Shown here piece by piece: positions 27,752 to 37,068 of a stretch of DNA of 64,000 bases (position 1 is its first letter; each line of letters opens with the position of its first letter). Made by a program: the position numbers and the translations under genes. Source of the DNA: Enhygromyxa salina (lineage in GTDB: Bacteria > Myxococcota_A > Polyangia > Nannocystales > Nannocystaceae); contig NZ_JMCC02000015.1 of NCBI RefSeq assembly GCF_000737335.2, positions 62,001 to 126,000 on the forward strand, in the 5' to 3' direction. The notes under the pieces are model-generated. The model worked only from the letters and a program-made list of their open reading frames with translations, was not told the DNA's origin and searched no databases.

Positions 27752-28203
27752 GTCGTGGTGCCTTGGATCAATCCGACGCCCAGGATCAGGCAGGCTGCAC
27801 CCAGCAATTTCATGGGGCTGATCTGGACGACGGGGAGCTGAAACCAACCTAAATGACTGGCGATCATCGACAGCAAGAGCTGACCTGTGAGCGCGTAGGC
27901 GACGACTCGGCTCACGCCCAACTGTGGAATCAACCAGTAGAAGACCCCCACCCCAAACGCGCTCATCAGGCCCCCCGCGACCCACAGGTAGGGCGGCACG
28001 GCGGCGACGCGGTCGAGGTCGGGCAGCGGCGTTCGCAGCACCGCGAGACCGAGCAAGGTCACGACCAAGCTGGCGAAGAACGCGACGCCGGTCGCGAGGA
28101 TCGAGCTGTGGAGCAGGACACCCAGTCGCGCGTTGGCGGCGGCCTGGCCGGCGATCGCGGTGCCTGCGAGTATCGCCAAGAACCCGAGTGCGGCGGAGCT
28201 CAT
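27748..28203 (-). CDS. YdcZ/DUF606-type small DMT transporter
   Basis: 151 residues, about 5 membrane helices, with ILAGTAIAGQAAANARLG at the N-terminus and LVVTLLGLAVL, GGLMSAFGVGVFYWLIPQLG, AYALTGQLLLSMIASHLGWF and LLGAACLILGVGLIQ downstream: the pattern of YdcZ half-size EamA/DMT proteins, which act as dimers in the inner membrane. Start ATG 28203. It is second in a Crp-YdcZ-GNAT operon, 39 bases after the regulator. Confidence 0.8.
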   Translation of the reverse strand: MSSAALGFLAILAGTAIAGQAAANARLGVLLHSSILATGVAFFASLVVTLLGLAVLRTPLPDLDRVAAVPPYLWVAGGLMSAFGVGVFYWLIPQLGVSRVVAYALTGQLLLSMIASHLGWFQLPVVQISPMKLLGAACLILGVGLIQGTTT

Positions 28204-28242
28204 GCCTGGAACATGGTCCCCCGCGGACCCCATCGCATTTAC

Positions 28243-28869
28243 CTATGTTGATGACGGGTCGACTTTCTTGCCGAGCTCGCGCCGGATCCGACTGAGCTGG
28301 GTGGGGGTGACGCCGAGGTGCGAGGCGACGTGATACTGCGTCAGGCGAGCTTCGAGACCCGGGTGTTCTTGCAAGAATCGCAAGTAGCGCTGGGTCGCGT
28401 TGTCCTGAACCAGGGCGACCTCGCGGGGCTCCTTTGCCAGCAGCCAATTTTTCTCGAGGTACAGGATCTGAAACCACTTCAGGTCCGCGCGCGCCTCGAG
28501 CAGGCGCCGATACCCTGGAAAGTCGATGCGCACCACAGCCGAGCGCTCGACCGCCTGGATCGCAAACGTAGATGGCGCCCGGGTGAGCAGCGCGACCATC
28601 GATCCCGGAAACGTCGCTTCGGGGAAGAACACCTTGTTGTATTCGCGGCCCGCGTCACTCGACGTGAACCCGCGCAGCAACCCCTGATAGACAAACCCAA
28701 ACGAGGACGGGACGACACCTTGGGCGCAGAAGAACGCGCCCGCCTCGAGTGACTCGATCACGCACAGCGACTCGAGCTGGCGCCAGGTGTCGTGCTCGAG
28801 CGGGCAGTAGCTCTCCATGCAGCGACGGAGCGCGCGCAGACTTGCTGTCCGGGGCAATTCGTGGCTCAT
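28243..28869 (-). CDS. Crp/Fnr-family transcription regulator
   Basis: 208 residues. Residues about 20-125 form a cyclic-nucleotide-type sensor barrel (FFCAQGVVPSSFGFVYQGLL, KVFFPEATFPGSMVALLTR, AVVRIDFPGYRRLLEARADL). The C-terminus is a winged helix with LTQYHVASHLGVTPTQLSRI RRELGKK as recognition helix. No Fe-S cysteines of the Fnr type, and the cAMP Arg-Ser pair was not seen. It heads a three-gene operon with a small transporter and an acetyltransferase that it probably controls. Confidence 0.85.
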   Translation of the reverse strand: MSHELPRTASLRALRRCMESYCPLEHDTWRQLESLCVIESLEAGAFFCAQGVVPSSFGFVYQGLLRGFTSSDAGREYNKVFFPEATFPGSMVALLTRAPSTFAIQAVERSAVVRIDFPGYRRLLEARADLKWFQILYLEKNWLLAKEPREVALVQDNATQRYLRFLQEHPGLEARLTQYHVASHLGVTPTQLSRIRRELGKKVDPSST

Positions 28870-28878
28870 GGTCGGCGC

Positions 28879-30747
28879 TCAGGGTTCAGGCAGCTCGAGC
28901 AGCTGGCCCACGCTCACATCTTCGATCGAGCTCTCGGCGCCGCTTGGCCAGATCACCCGAACCCGCGCGACCGGCTCGTTTGAAGGCCCCAGCCCAAAGT
29001 GCGCCCGGTACTCCCCGTGCCCCAGGAAGTGGCTGTTCACCCCGATCACCCGGACCTGCGCGGGCCCGCCCGGGTCACGCTGCAGCTCGACGCGGGCCCC
29101 CACCCCCTGACGATTGCCCGCGTTGCCGTGCAGCTCGATCGCCAGCCAATGGTTGGGGTCCGCGGCCTCGTCGCTGCGATTGCGCCACAGCTTGGTGTTC
29201 GTCCCGTGCTTGCCGCTGTTGTCGACGACCAGCAGATCCTGATCCCCGTCGCGGTCATAGTCGAACGCCACCAGCCCTCGGCCTTGGCCCGTGTCACTCA
29301 GGCCAACGGCGCTCGATTGCTCGGCGAACTCGGGCTGCCCGAACAGCTCCGAGCCGTTGCGCCAGAACCGAAGCGGGTGACTGGTGAACGCCGTGAACGG
29401 CGGGCCGTGGGGCACTTGAAAGCCGTTGCACTCGACGATGTCGAGGTCGCCGTCGTTGTCCGGATCCCACAAGGTTGTGCCCCAACCCCAGCCGCCAACG
29501 TTGAGGCCGTAGGTCTCGCCAAGCTCTTCGAAGCAGCGCGGGCCGATGCTGCGATACAGCCGGTTGCCGCCGGTGCCACAGATCGGGTTGCCGCACTCGA
29601 TCTCCGAATTGGGCGAGAAGATCGCGCTGACGTACCAATCGAGGTGGCCGTCACCGTCGACGTCGCCAAAGGTCGAGCCCATGCCATTGCGCTCGATCGA
29701 GACCCCCGCTTTGGGCGTACCGTCTACAAAAGTGCCGTCGGCTCGGTTCCAGAACAGCCGGCTGGTGTTGTTATCGCTGACGACCGCGAGGTCTTGCCAG
29801 CCGTCCTCGTCCAGATCCACGAAGGTTGGCGAGAACGCGTGCATGCCCGCGGGGTTGATCATCAACATCGAGGCGTCGGCGGCGAGGGTGAGATCCTCGA
29901 AGCTGCCGGGCTGACCCGGACCCAGGTTGCGCAGCAATCGAGCGTGGTGGGTGGTCGGGGTTGGGCTGCCGCCGGGCCACCACTCGCTGGTGTACAGATC
30001 CAGCCAGCCGTCGCGGTCGTAGTCGCCCACGCCGATCGAGAACCCAAAGTGAGGGAGCCCGTCGTCGAGGGCGAGCCCGCGCTCGATCCCCTGTTCGACG
30101 AAGCTGGCCTCGCCGGTCTCGGCCAGCTCGTTGCGGTAGAACCAATATCGACCCGGCAGCGCGAGCGTGGTCACGTAGAGATCGAGGTCGTCGTCGCCGT
30201 CGACGTCGACCCACGCGGCTCCGTTGCCACCAAACTCGTGGACCAGACCCACGCTGGCGCCGATCTCCTGAAACGCCGGCTCGCCCCCCTCACCAAGCAT
30301 GTTGCGAAACAGAAGGTCACGTCCGACCAGGCGGGTCAGGTAGATGTCGGGCCAGCCGTCGTCGTCAAAGTCGCCGACCGCGGCGCCGCCACCTTGGAGA
30401 TACATCTTGCATGGGGTGCCCACCCAGCCTTCGCCAGCGGGATCGCACGTGGGTGGCCAGTCGCCCGGGTAGTACGCCGTGTCGAGCAGGCCGGCCTCGA
30501 GCGTGACGTCGACGAAGCTCAGCGCCGTGGTCTCGCCCATGCCCAGCGCGGGCGTGGACGCGGGCCACGGCAGGCACTCGGCGTCGCCGTCACCCGTGTC
30601 GTCGCTGCCGGTCTCGGGCGGGTCGCCGTCGCCGTGCCCGTCGCCGTCGCCTGTGGTGTCGGCGTCGAGCTGCCCAGGCAAAGGCCCGCGGCAGCTCGCG
30701 ATCGCAACGAGCGCGAGCGACAGCAGGGCCTGTGTCCGAAGCCTCAC
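28879..30747 (-). CDS. Surface lipoprotein with FG-GAP repeats and ASPIC/UnbV domain (CRTAC1-like)
   Basis: 622 residues from a GTG. Lipobox AIASC, then a TGDGDGHGDGDPP-type linker. The centre holds repeated VCBS/FG-GAP loops: GAAVGDFDDDGWPDIYLTRL, VDVDGDDDLDLYVTTLA, VGDYDRDGWLDLYTSEW, FGDVDGDGHLDWY and VAFDYDRDGDQDLLVVD, each a Ca2+-binding Dx[D/N]xDG loop. The C-terminal 90 residues are an UnbV/ASPIC domain (NHWLAIELHGNAGNRQGVGA ... VRVIWPSGAESSIEDV). Such proteins bind calcium and sit on the outer surface. Confidence 0.85.
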   Translation of the reverse strand: MRLRTQALLSLALVAIASCRGPLPGQLDADTTGDGDGHGDGDPPETGSDDTGDGDAECLPWPASTPALGMGETTALSFVDVTLEAGLLDTAYYPGDWPPTCDPAGEGWVGTPCKMYLQGGGAAVGDFDDDGWPDIYLTRLVGRDLLFRNMLGEGGEPAFQEIGASVGLVHEFGGNGAAWVDVDGDDDLDLYVTTLALPGRYWFYRNELAETGEASFVEQGIERGLALDDGLPHFGFSIGVGDYDRDGWLDLYTSEWWPGGSPTPTTHHARLLRNLGPGQPGSFEDLTLAADASMLMINPAGMHAFSPTFVDLDEDGWQDLAVVSDNNTSRLFWNRADGTFVDGTPKAGVSIERNGMGSTFGDVDGDGHLDWYVSAIFSPNSEIECGNPICGTGGNRLYRSIGPRCFEELGETYGLNVGGWGWGTTLWDPDNDGDLDIVECNGFQVPHGPPFTAFTSHPLRFWRNGSELFGQPEFAEQSSAVGLSDTGQGRGLVAFDYDRDGDQDLLVVDNSGKHGTNTKLWRNRSDEAADPNHWLAIELHGNAGNRQGVGARVELQRDPGGPAQVRVIGVNSHFLGHGEYRAHFGLGPSNEPVARVRVIWPSGAESSIEDVSVGQLLELPEP

Positions 30748-30867
30748 GCGATCAATCTACACCGAGCCGAGACCCGTCCGCGCCCAGCCCCGCCAGGCCC
30801 AGGCCGAACCTGGACCAAACGTTTGGCTGCGGCACCCCCACCGTCGGGGCGCTGGTATCTTGGCCGC

Positions 30868-31800
30868 GTGAGCGCTGAGCCACCGAGCGAGGTCGAGCCC
30901 CACGAGGCGCCGCCGCCCAGCCTGCTGCGCAAGATCTTGCGGTGGACGGTGCTCGGCACCGTTGGCCTGGTCCTGGGCCTGATCGCGCTGTTGCTGCTGC
31001 GGCCCGAGGGGCTGCTGTTCTACCCGAGCCCGCACGTCACCAACACGCCCGACGAGATCGGCTGGGCGTACGAGCGGGTCGAGATCACCACCGAGGACGG
31101 CCAGAAGCTCGCGGGTTGGTTCTTGCCCGCAGAGCCCAGCCCCGGGACCGAGCGACCGGCGTGGGTGGTCCTCTACTGTCACGGGAACGGCGGCAACATC
31201 GGCGGCCGGATCGGGGTGCTCAACGGGCTGCGCGAGCTGGGGTTCGCGGTCTTGATCTTCGATTACCGGGGCTACGGCGAGAGCACGGGTCGACCCACCG
31301 TCGACGGCACGCGGCTCGACGTGCTCGCGGCCTGGCGCCACCTCGTCGACGCGCGCGGCTACGATCCAAGCGAGATCGTGATGTGGGGTCGCTCGCTGGG
31401 TGGGGCCGTGGCCATTGATCAGGCCGCGCGGGTCAGCAAGGCCGGCATGCCCCCGGCCGCGCTGATCGTCGAGTCCAGCTTCACTTCAACGATGGATATC
31501 GGCAAACAGGTGTACCCGTGGCTGCCGGTCGGGTGGTTCGAGCGCAAGCTCGACTATCCATCGCGGGCGCTGATCTCCACGGTCAACGCACCCGTGCTGA
31601 TCGCTCATTCACCGGGCGACGAGCTGGTCCCCGCGGCCCACGGGCAAGCGCTCAAAGCGGCCGCCGAGGCCGGCGCGGCGACCCGGATCGCGTTCGTCGA
31701 GCTCGACGGCGGCCACAACGACGGGCACCTGAGCGAGCTGCGCTTCATCCCGACCGTCGCGGAATTCTTGGCGAACCAGGCTCCCCAGCCGCTCAAATGA
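30868..31800 (+). CDS. Membrane-anchored alpha/beta hydrolase (BEM46-like)
   Basis: 310 residues from GTG 30868; the frame is open far upstream but antisense to the neighbouring gene. One membrane helix, residues about 26-46, then the hydrolase: VVLYCHGNGGNIGGRI (oxyanion-hole HGNGG), FDYRGYGESTGRPT, and nucleophile elbow WGRSLGG with Ser176. Asp in HSPGDELVP and His in DGGHNDG complete the triad. The bulk lies outside or inside depending on topology; lipid or ester cleavage is the usual role of BEM46/ABHD13 homologues. The last 8 bases overlap the convergent ATPase gene. Confidence 0.85.
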   Translation: MSAEPPSEVEPHEAPPPSLLRKILRWTVLGTVGLVLGLIALLLLRPEGLLFYPSPHVTNTPDEIGWAYERVEITTEDGQKLAGWFLPAEPSPGTERPAWVVLYCHGNGGNIGGRIGVLNGLRELGFAVLIFDYRGYGESTGRPTVDGTRLDVLAAWRHLVDARGYDPSEIVMWGRSLGGAVAIDQAARVSKAGMPPAALIVESSFTSTMDIGKQVYPWLPVGWFERKLDYPSRALISTVNAPVLIAHSPGDELVPAAHGQALKAAAEAGAATRIAFVELDGGHNDGHLSELRFIPTVAEFLANQAPQPLK

Positions 31801-32932
31801 AGCGCAGCTTGAGCCAGGCCAGGCGCAGCAGCTCGCCGCCAAACTGCAGGCTCCCGCCAAGCTCGGCGACCAGCTGATCATCGCACAGCTCGCTCACGAC
31901 CCGCCGGACCGCGTCTTCGTCGATCGTGGTCTCCATCGCCAGCTGCCGACGCACGTCGGTCAAGGTCAGCGTGCGCTCTTCCGCGAGCGCGAGCTGGTCC
32001 AACACCGAGAACGCGATGCCGCGCTGGGGTTGTTCGTACTCGTCTAGCACGGGCGAGAGCTCGCGCCGCAACGCCCACGGCTCACGATCGAGGTCGGCGA
32101 CGGCGGCGACCATGCAGCGCTCGAGATCACCATCGACGATCGGCTTGCGACGCTTGACGAAGTGGGCGACGGCGCAGTGGATCCAGCGCGGCACGTGATC
32201 GCAGTCGTCGGCGAGCGAGCGGGCGAGCGCGGCGCGATCGCGGGCGGTGATGCTCTCGCCCAGCAACAGCGACGTGACCAACCGAGCCCCCGCTTCGGGC
32301 CGAAGCTGGTCGAGGGTCATTCGGGCGCAGCGCTCGAACAGCGAAGCCGACAGCGGCGGCCGGACCCGCGCCAGGGTTCGATCGATGTGGGTGTTGCTGA
32401 TCAACAGCAACCGCACCCGCGTGTCAGCGCCGCTGAGCTCCGCGAGGCTCTTGGTCAGCGCGACGAGGTCGTTGCTCTCTTCGGTGGCGGCGTCGGACAA
32501 GAAGCGATCGAAGTCATCGAGCACCAACATCAGGCCGACCGCGCGGTCGTCGAGCTGGGCTTCGATCGCCGCGCGCAGGGCCGAGGTTGGATCCCCCTCG
32601 AGCTTGTTGGCCGAGACGTGCCCGGCCCCATCGAGGACCGAAGCGACAGCGGCACGAAGTGTCTCGCCGGCGTCGGGGTCACGCGCGAGCGCCTCGATGA
32701 TCGCAGCCGAGGCCGCCGCCGGACCCCGGACGCCAGCGAGCGAGACCCGCCGCCCCGTCCACCCGGTCGGGGCGTCGGCGATCGCCAGCCGGGCCACCGT
32801 GGTCTTGCCGACGCCCGCGCGCGCGGTGAGGATCACGTTGCCGGCGACGAGCGCGGTCCACAGCCGGTCGACGTCGGCCTCGCGTCCGATCACCTCGCCG
32901 AGTTCCACCGCGCCGCTGGGGTCCGCTTGCAC
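31793..32932 (-). CDS. AAA/ORC-like ATPase with C-terminal winged helix
   Basis: 379 residues from GTG 32932. Walker A LTARAGVGKTT (Lys43) and Walker B LMLVLDDFDRFL (Asp139-140), with a sensor-like LLLISNTHIDRTL after it. The opening VIGREADVDRLWTAL is the typical start of an ORC1/Cdc6- or STAND-like ATPase. The C-terminal 80 residues (LVLDQLALAEERTLTLTDVRR QLAMETTIDEDAV) look like a winged-helix DNA-binding or regulatory domain. No partner genes are adjacent; function unknown. Confidence 0.75.
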   Translation of the reverse strand: MQADPSGAVELGEVIGREADVDRLWTALVAGNVILTARAGVGKTTVARLAIADAPTGWTGRRVSLAGVRGPAAASAAIIEALARDPDAGETLRAAVASVLDGAGHVSANKLEGDPTSALRAAIEAQLDDRAVGLMLVLDDFDRFLSDAATEESNDLVALTKSLAELSGADTRVRLLLISNTHIDRTLARVRPPLSASLFERCARMTLDQLRPEAGARLVTSLLLGESITARDRAALARSLADDCDHVPRWIHCAVAHFVKRRKPIVDGDLERCMVAAVADLDREPWALRRELSPVLDEYEQPQRGIAFSVLDQLALAEERTLTLTDVRRQLAMETTIDEDAVRRVVSELCDDQLVAELGGSLQFGGELLRLAWLKLRFI

Positions 32933-32972
32933 GCTCCGACGATACGATCGGCCACGCCGAGCGTGGGGAGTT

Positions 32973-33965
32973 TTAGGGGACCAGCTCGGCCAACCGCACG
33001 AAAGCCTGCTCGCGCGCGGCTTCGCTGGGCATCAGGGCGCGCTGCGTGGCCGCGATGTAGTCGGGGCGCGAACCGCAGCACGCCCCCGCGATGATCAGTT
33101 GGGGTCGGGTGCGCATCCATGCCTGGATCTGCCCTGCGAACACCTCTGGCTCGACAATGCGGTCGATCCAGACACCGTCGTAGCGCCGTCGTCCAAGGTG
33201 CGGACGCAGACCGAGCGGGAGGCCGACGTCGGCGCTCGCCTGGATCATGGCGTCGAGCGCAGCAGGGATCGCGTCGATCTGGGTGCAGTTGATCAGCAGC
33301 GCGTCGGGCACGCGGTGGGTCTCGCTGCGCAAGAGCTGGGCGAGATCTTCGAAGCTGTCCCCGCCGAGCAACCGCGCGCCGTCAGATCGGGCCGTCCCAC
33401 CAGCGACGACCGACAGCCACACTGGTAGCTCGACGCCGACGAGCCCCTCGAGCGCGACGCGTGCATCGTCGACGTTGGTGAAGGTCTCGAGCAGCAGCAG
33501 ATCCACGCCCGAAGTGATCAGCGCGTTGGCGTAGGCGCGATACTCGGCGCGACCCAGCGCCCGCTCACCCGCGCGGACCCGCGGCGGGATCGATCCTGCG
33601 ATCCGAAACCGAGCCGAGCTCGGTCCGGGCTCGGCAGGTTGTTCAGCCAGCGCCCGCGCCCGCACGCGCTCGATCAACTGCACGCTACGGCGCACGAGCT
33701 CGGCCTGCCGCTCGCCGATCCCAGCGGCCGCCAAGCTGGCCGCGTGCAGCCCAAAGCTGTTGGTGGTCAGGACCTGGGCGCCAGCGCACAGGTAGTCCCA
33801 GTGGATTTGCTCGACCAGCTCGGGCGCGTCGAGCAGCGCCCGCGCGCTGAACAGTGGGGGGCGCAGCTCGAACCCGCGCTCGGCCAGCTCGGTGCCCATC
33901 GCACCATCGAGGAGAATTAGACCCCCACAGCTGGCTTCGGCCTCGGTCTTGGTGGCTACGCGCAC
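32973..33965 (-). CDS. Homocysteine S-methyltransferase family protein
   Basis: 330 residues from GTG 33965, which overlaps the preceding lipoprotein stop by 10 bases. Opens with LLDGAMGTELAERGF, the Hcy-binding domain start, and has LTTNSFGLH, SGVDLLLLETFTNVDDARVA and LLINCTQ. The zinc-site cysteines appear as NCT and GACCGS, the latter slightly altered from the usual GGCCGT. It would transfer a methyl group from S-adenosylmethionine or S-methylmethionine to homocysteine. The methyl donor cannot be told from sequence. Confidence 0.85.
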   Translation of the reverse strand: MRVATKTEAEASCGGLILLDGAMGTELAERGFELRPPLFSARALLDAPELVEQIHWDYLCAGAQVLTTNSFGLHAASLAAAGIGERQAELVRRSVQLIERVRARALAEQPAEPGPSSARFRIAGSIPPRVRAGERALGRAEYRAYANALITSGVDLLLLETFTNVDDARVALEGLVGVELPVWLSVVAGGTARSDGARLLGGDSFEDLAQLLRSETHRVPDALLINCTQIDAIPAALDAMIQASADVGLPLGLRPHLGRRRYDGVWIDRIVEPEVFAGQIQAWMRTRPQLIIAGACCGSRPDYIAATQRALMPSEAAREQAFVRLAELVP

Positions 33966-34516
33966 TCGCCGGAGTCGGTGGTGCAACAGTCCGTGGTGTT
34001 CATCAGGCAGAAGGTTGGATCACCCTCGGACGCCAAGGTCGGCATCGTGCGGCAACCGTAGCCCTCGCGGCCGCACTGGCTGTCGTTCTCGCACGGGATG
34101 ATGCAGGCGGTGAACAGATCCTTCGCGCCGACACAGGTCACGCCGCCGGCCGGATCACAGTCCGCGGCGTCGTGAATGAAGGTCGTCATCGTGTCGGGCA
34201 GCTCGCAGTACTTCGTGCAAAAGCCACCGGGCAGGTTGTAGACGCCCAAGATGTTCGACACGCACTGGGCGTCGGCGCCAAGCATCGGCTCGCAGTCCGA
34301 CTTCTGCATGCAGGGGGCTCCCCAGGCATCCATGATCGACTCGGTCATGCCGTCTTTCTCGGCCCACTCGGTCCCGCACGGCATGCCGCCGCTCGTGGTG
34401 CTCGTGGCCTCGGTGTCGGACGAGTCGTCGGACGAGTCGTCGCCCCCATCGCACGCGGGCACGAAGCAAGACAGCACGAGAGCGAGGCACGAGGTCAGCA
34501 AGGCGGGGCGCGTCAT
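33956..34516 (-). CDS. Cys-rich predicted lipoprotein
   Basis: 186 residues. Signal peptide with lipobox-like FVPAC, then a Ser/Asp/Thr linker (GGDDSSDDSSDTEATST). The mature part has about 14 cysteines in EB/EGF-like spacing: GAPCMQKSDCEPML, GFCTKYCELP, IIPCENDSQCGREGYGC, NTTDCCTTDSGECA. This points to a secreted, disulphide-bonded surface domain of the kind myxobacteria carry in numbers. Function unknown. It overlaps the start of the methyltransferase gene. Confidence 0.75.
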   Translation of the reverse strand: MTRPALLTSCLALVLSCFVPACDGGDDSSDDSSDTEATSTTSGGMPCGTEWAEKDGMTESIMDAWGAPCMQKSDCEPMLGADAQCVSNILGVYNLPGGFCTKYCELPDTMTTFIHDAADCDPAGGVTCVGAKDLFTACIIPCENDSQCGREGYGCRTMPTLASEGDPTFCLMNTTDCCTTDSGECA

Positions 34517-34740
34517 GGCGGGCAGGCTAGATTCGTGTCGCTTCGGTCGTCAAACGGCAAACTCGCTCAGAAACCGCGCACAAGCGTGCGCAGCGGGGTT
34601 TGCGGGGATCTTTCCCAAACCCAATTCACGCTCGAACAGCCGCGGATCGAGCCGCTGTTGAGACGCTTCGGGTGCGGCACGATGAGCCGCGCACCACCGG
34701 GGTGTGCGCGGCTACGACTCGAGGTCATGGTCGAGCAGAC

Positions 34741-35964
34741 TCAACCTGTGCGCTGCAGCACAATTGCGATGCCCTGACCCACGCCGATGCACATGCTCGC
34801 CAGACCCCAGTTGCCGCCAGTCCGACGCAGGTTGTGGATCAAGGTCGTGGTGATGCGGGCGCCCGAGCAACCCAGCGGGTGACCCAGTGCGATCGCGCCG
34901 CCCGAAGGGTTGACCTTGTCGGGGTCGAGCTTGAGGGCGCGGATGCAGGCCAGCGTCTGACTGGCGAACGCCTCGTTGAGCTCGATCGAGTCGAGCTGGT
35001 CAACCTTCAGGCCCGCCCGCTGCAGGGCCTTGCGGCTGGCGGGGATCGGCCCGATGCCCATCACGTTCGGGTGCACGCCAGCGTGGCCCCACGTGACAAT
35101 GCGGGCGATCGGCTTGAGCCCCAGGGCGTCGGCGCGCGCCTGTGAAGTGATGAGCAGGGCCGCCGCCCCGTCGCTGAGCGGCGACGAGTTGCCGGCGGTC
35201 ACGCTGCCACCCTTGCGGAACGCCGCCGGCAGCTTGGCCAGCTTGGCCAGCGACGTATCGCGGCGCACGGACTCGTCGAGGGTCACGCGCAGCGGATCTT
35301 TCTTGCGGCCCTGCGGCACCGAGACCGAGATGGTCTCGTCGTCGAAGTAGCCGTCGTCCTGGGCCCCGGCCGCGAGCTCGTGACTGCGCAGCGCCCAGGC
35401 GTCTTGATCTTCGCGACTGATGTCATGGCGCGTGGCCACGTTCTCCGCCGTGCCGCCAAGCGACTCGATCGGGTACAGCGCGTCCATCTTGGGGTTGATC
35501 ATCCGCCACCCCAGCGCGGTGTCGAAGATCTGCGGCTTGTTGTCGAACGGCTGATCGCCCTTGGGCATCACGTAGGGCGAGCGGGTCATGCTCTCCACGC
35601 CGCCGGCGATGTAGACCTCACCCTCGCCAACCATGACGGACTTGGCGGCTTGGATGATCGCCTCCATGCCCGAGCCGCACAGGCGGTTGACGGTCACGCC
35701 GGGCACCTCTTCGGGCAGCCCGGCGAGCAGCGCGGCCATGCGCGCGACGTTGCGGTTGTCCTCGCCGGCTTGGTTGGCCGCGCCGAAGTAGACGTCCTCG
35801 AGATCTTCGAGCGCCGCCGGGTAGCGCTCGCGCAGCGCCTGGATCACGTGACCCGCGAGGTCGTCGGCCCGCATCGGCGCGAGCACCCCCCGGAGCCGGC
35901 CCATAGGCGTGCGCAGGGCGTCGACGATCACGGGCGTGCGGGCGGCATCCAGAGCTTCGGCCAT
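34741..35964 (-). CDS. Acetyl-CoA acetyltransferase / 3-ketoacyl-CoA thiolase
   Basis: 407 residues from ATG 35964; the frame is open to 36150 but the extra part is antisense to the xth promoter region and Arg-rich. Active-site Cys96 in VNRLCGSGMEA, the second catalytic Cys in IALGHPLGCSGARI (with His of GHP), and ELNEAFASQ are all present. Degrades or makes acetoacetyl-CoA/3-ketoacyl-CoA. Length matches thiolase I/II. Divergent from xth across a 124-base gap. FadA or AtoB-type naming would need a tree. Confidence 0.9.
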   Translation of the reverse strand: MAEALDAARTPVIVDALRTPMGRLRGVLAPMRADDLAGHVIQALRERYPAALEDLEDVYFGAANQAGEDNRNVARMAALLAGLPEEVPGVTVNRLCGSGMEAIIQAAKSVMVGEGEVYIAGGVESMTRSPYVMPKGDQPFDNKPQIFDTALGWRMINPKMDALYPIESLGGTAENVATRHDISREDQDAWALRSHELAAGAQDDGYFDDETISVSVPQGRKKDPLRVTLDESVRRDTSLAKLAKLPAAFRKGGSVTAGNSSPLSDGAAALLITSQARADALGLKPIARIVTWGHAGVHPNVMGIGPIPASRKALQRAGLKVDQLDSIELNEAFASQTLACIRALKLDPDKVNPSGGAIALGHPLGCSGARITTTLIHNLRRTGGNWGLASMCIGVGQGIAIVLQRTG

Positions 35965-36088
35965 TGCCTGTGCGTACCACGGGCTCTGTGGGCGTCGCGT
36001 TCTTGGGTGTTTGCGGACCCTCACGGGGCGGACCTCGCGTCGGTAGATCGCGCGCGTCGCGAACTCACGGAGGGTACTCTCCCCCCAC

Positions 36089-36871
36089 ATGTCCGCGCCC
36101 TTCTCCCTCATGACCTGGAACGTCAACTCGATCCGAGCGCGACTGGACAACGTGCTGACCTACCTCGACGAGCACCAACCCGACGTGGCGTGCCTGCAAG
36201 AGACCAAGGTCGAGGATCAGCTGTTTCCGCGCGTGCCCTTCATGGAGCTGGGCTACCAGGTCGCGCTCAACGGGACCAAGGGCTACGCCGGCGTCGCCAC
36301 CTTGACCAAGGGCGCCAAGCCCGAAGATGTCCAGCTCGGGTTCGCCGAGGGCAAGCCCGACAAGCACCGCCGGATCCTGGCGTGCACCCATGCGGGCGTG
36401 CGTATTTACAACCTGTACGTGCCCAACGGGACCGCGCTGGGGAGCGACGCCTTCACCTACAAGCTCGAGTGGCTCGAGCGGCTGCGCTGTGAGGTGGCGA
36501 CAAAATTCAGCGCTGGCGACTCCGTGATCTTGTGTGGTGACTTCAACATCGCCCGAGACGAGCGCGACGTGTGGTCCGTCGAGGCGATGGCGGGCTGCAC
36601 TCACTTCACCCCCGAGGAGCACGCGGCCCTCGACGGCTTCGAGCAGCTGGGGCTGCGGGATTGCTTTCGCAAGCACGACCAAGCCGCCGGGCGCTTCACG
36701 TGGTTCGACTACCGCGACGGCAGCTGGGAGAAAAAGCACGGCCTGCGGATCGACTATGTGTACGCGAGCGCGCCGATGTTCGAGCGGTGCGGCGAGGTCG
36801 TTCACGACTGGGAGCCGCGCGAGTGGGACACGCCCTCGGACCACGTCCCGGTCACGGCTAAATTTTCATGA
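36089..36871 (+). CDS. xth: Exodeoxyribonuclease III
   Basis: 260 residues from ATG 36089. Metal/catalytic motifs of the exonuclease III/AP-endonuclease family: LMTWNVNSIRARLDN, CLQETKVED (Glu38), ILCGDFNIARDE, LRIDYVYAS and the final WDTPSDHVPVTAKF with the catalytic Asp-His. It acts in base-excision repair on abasic sites. Convergent with no gene; a REP-like repeat begins 15 bases past the stop. Confidence 0.95.
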   Translation: MSAPFSLMTWNVNSIRARLDNVLTYLDEHQPDVACLQETKVEDQLFPRVPFMELGYQVALNGTKGYAGVATLTKGAKPEDVQLGFAEGKPDKHRRILACTHAGVRIYNLYVPNGTALGSDAFTYKLEWLERLRCEVATKFSAGDSVILCGDFNIARDERDVWSVEAMAGCTHFTPEEHAALDGFEQLGLRDCFRKHDQAAGRFTWFDYRDGSWEKKHGLRIDYVYASAPMFERCGEVVHDWEPREWDTPSDHVPVTAKFS

Positions 36872-36885
36872 CGCGTGGCAGGCAT

Positions 36886-36920
36886 TGGCTCAGGGCAAGC
36901 TGCTCGCCCGCTCGCGGACC
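36886..36920 (+). repeat. REP-like dispersed repeat, copy 2
   Basis: TGGCTCAGGGCAAGCTGCTC followed by GCCCGCTCGCGGACC. Related to the copies at 3191, 38831 and 51103, though the central GAGGGCTT is replaced by AAGCTG here. It sits just past the xth stop. Confidence 0.45.
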
Positions 36921-37068
36921 GGTCAGCCGCCGCCGCCGTGGGGGCTGCATCGGCGATCCTGCGCGCCGCGGCAGCAACGACATCTGCCTTGGCTTCGATC
37001 ACATGCAGCTGCGAGCGCTCCGCACGGGCGCGCGCTGTGGGCCGTGTGTGACCCGCTGACGCGAGCCA

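Noticed and set aside
26957..28477. 506-residue fusion of the acetyltransferase with upstream sequence
   Set aside because: The upstream part is out-of-frame reading of the YdcZ gene; ATG 27751 with the ATGA overlap gives a normal GNAT protein.
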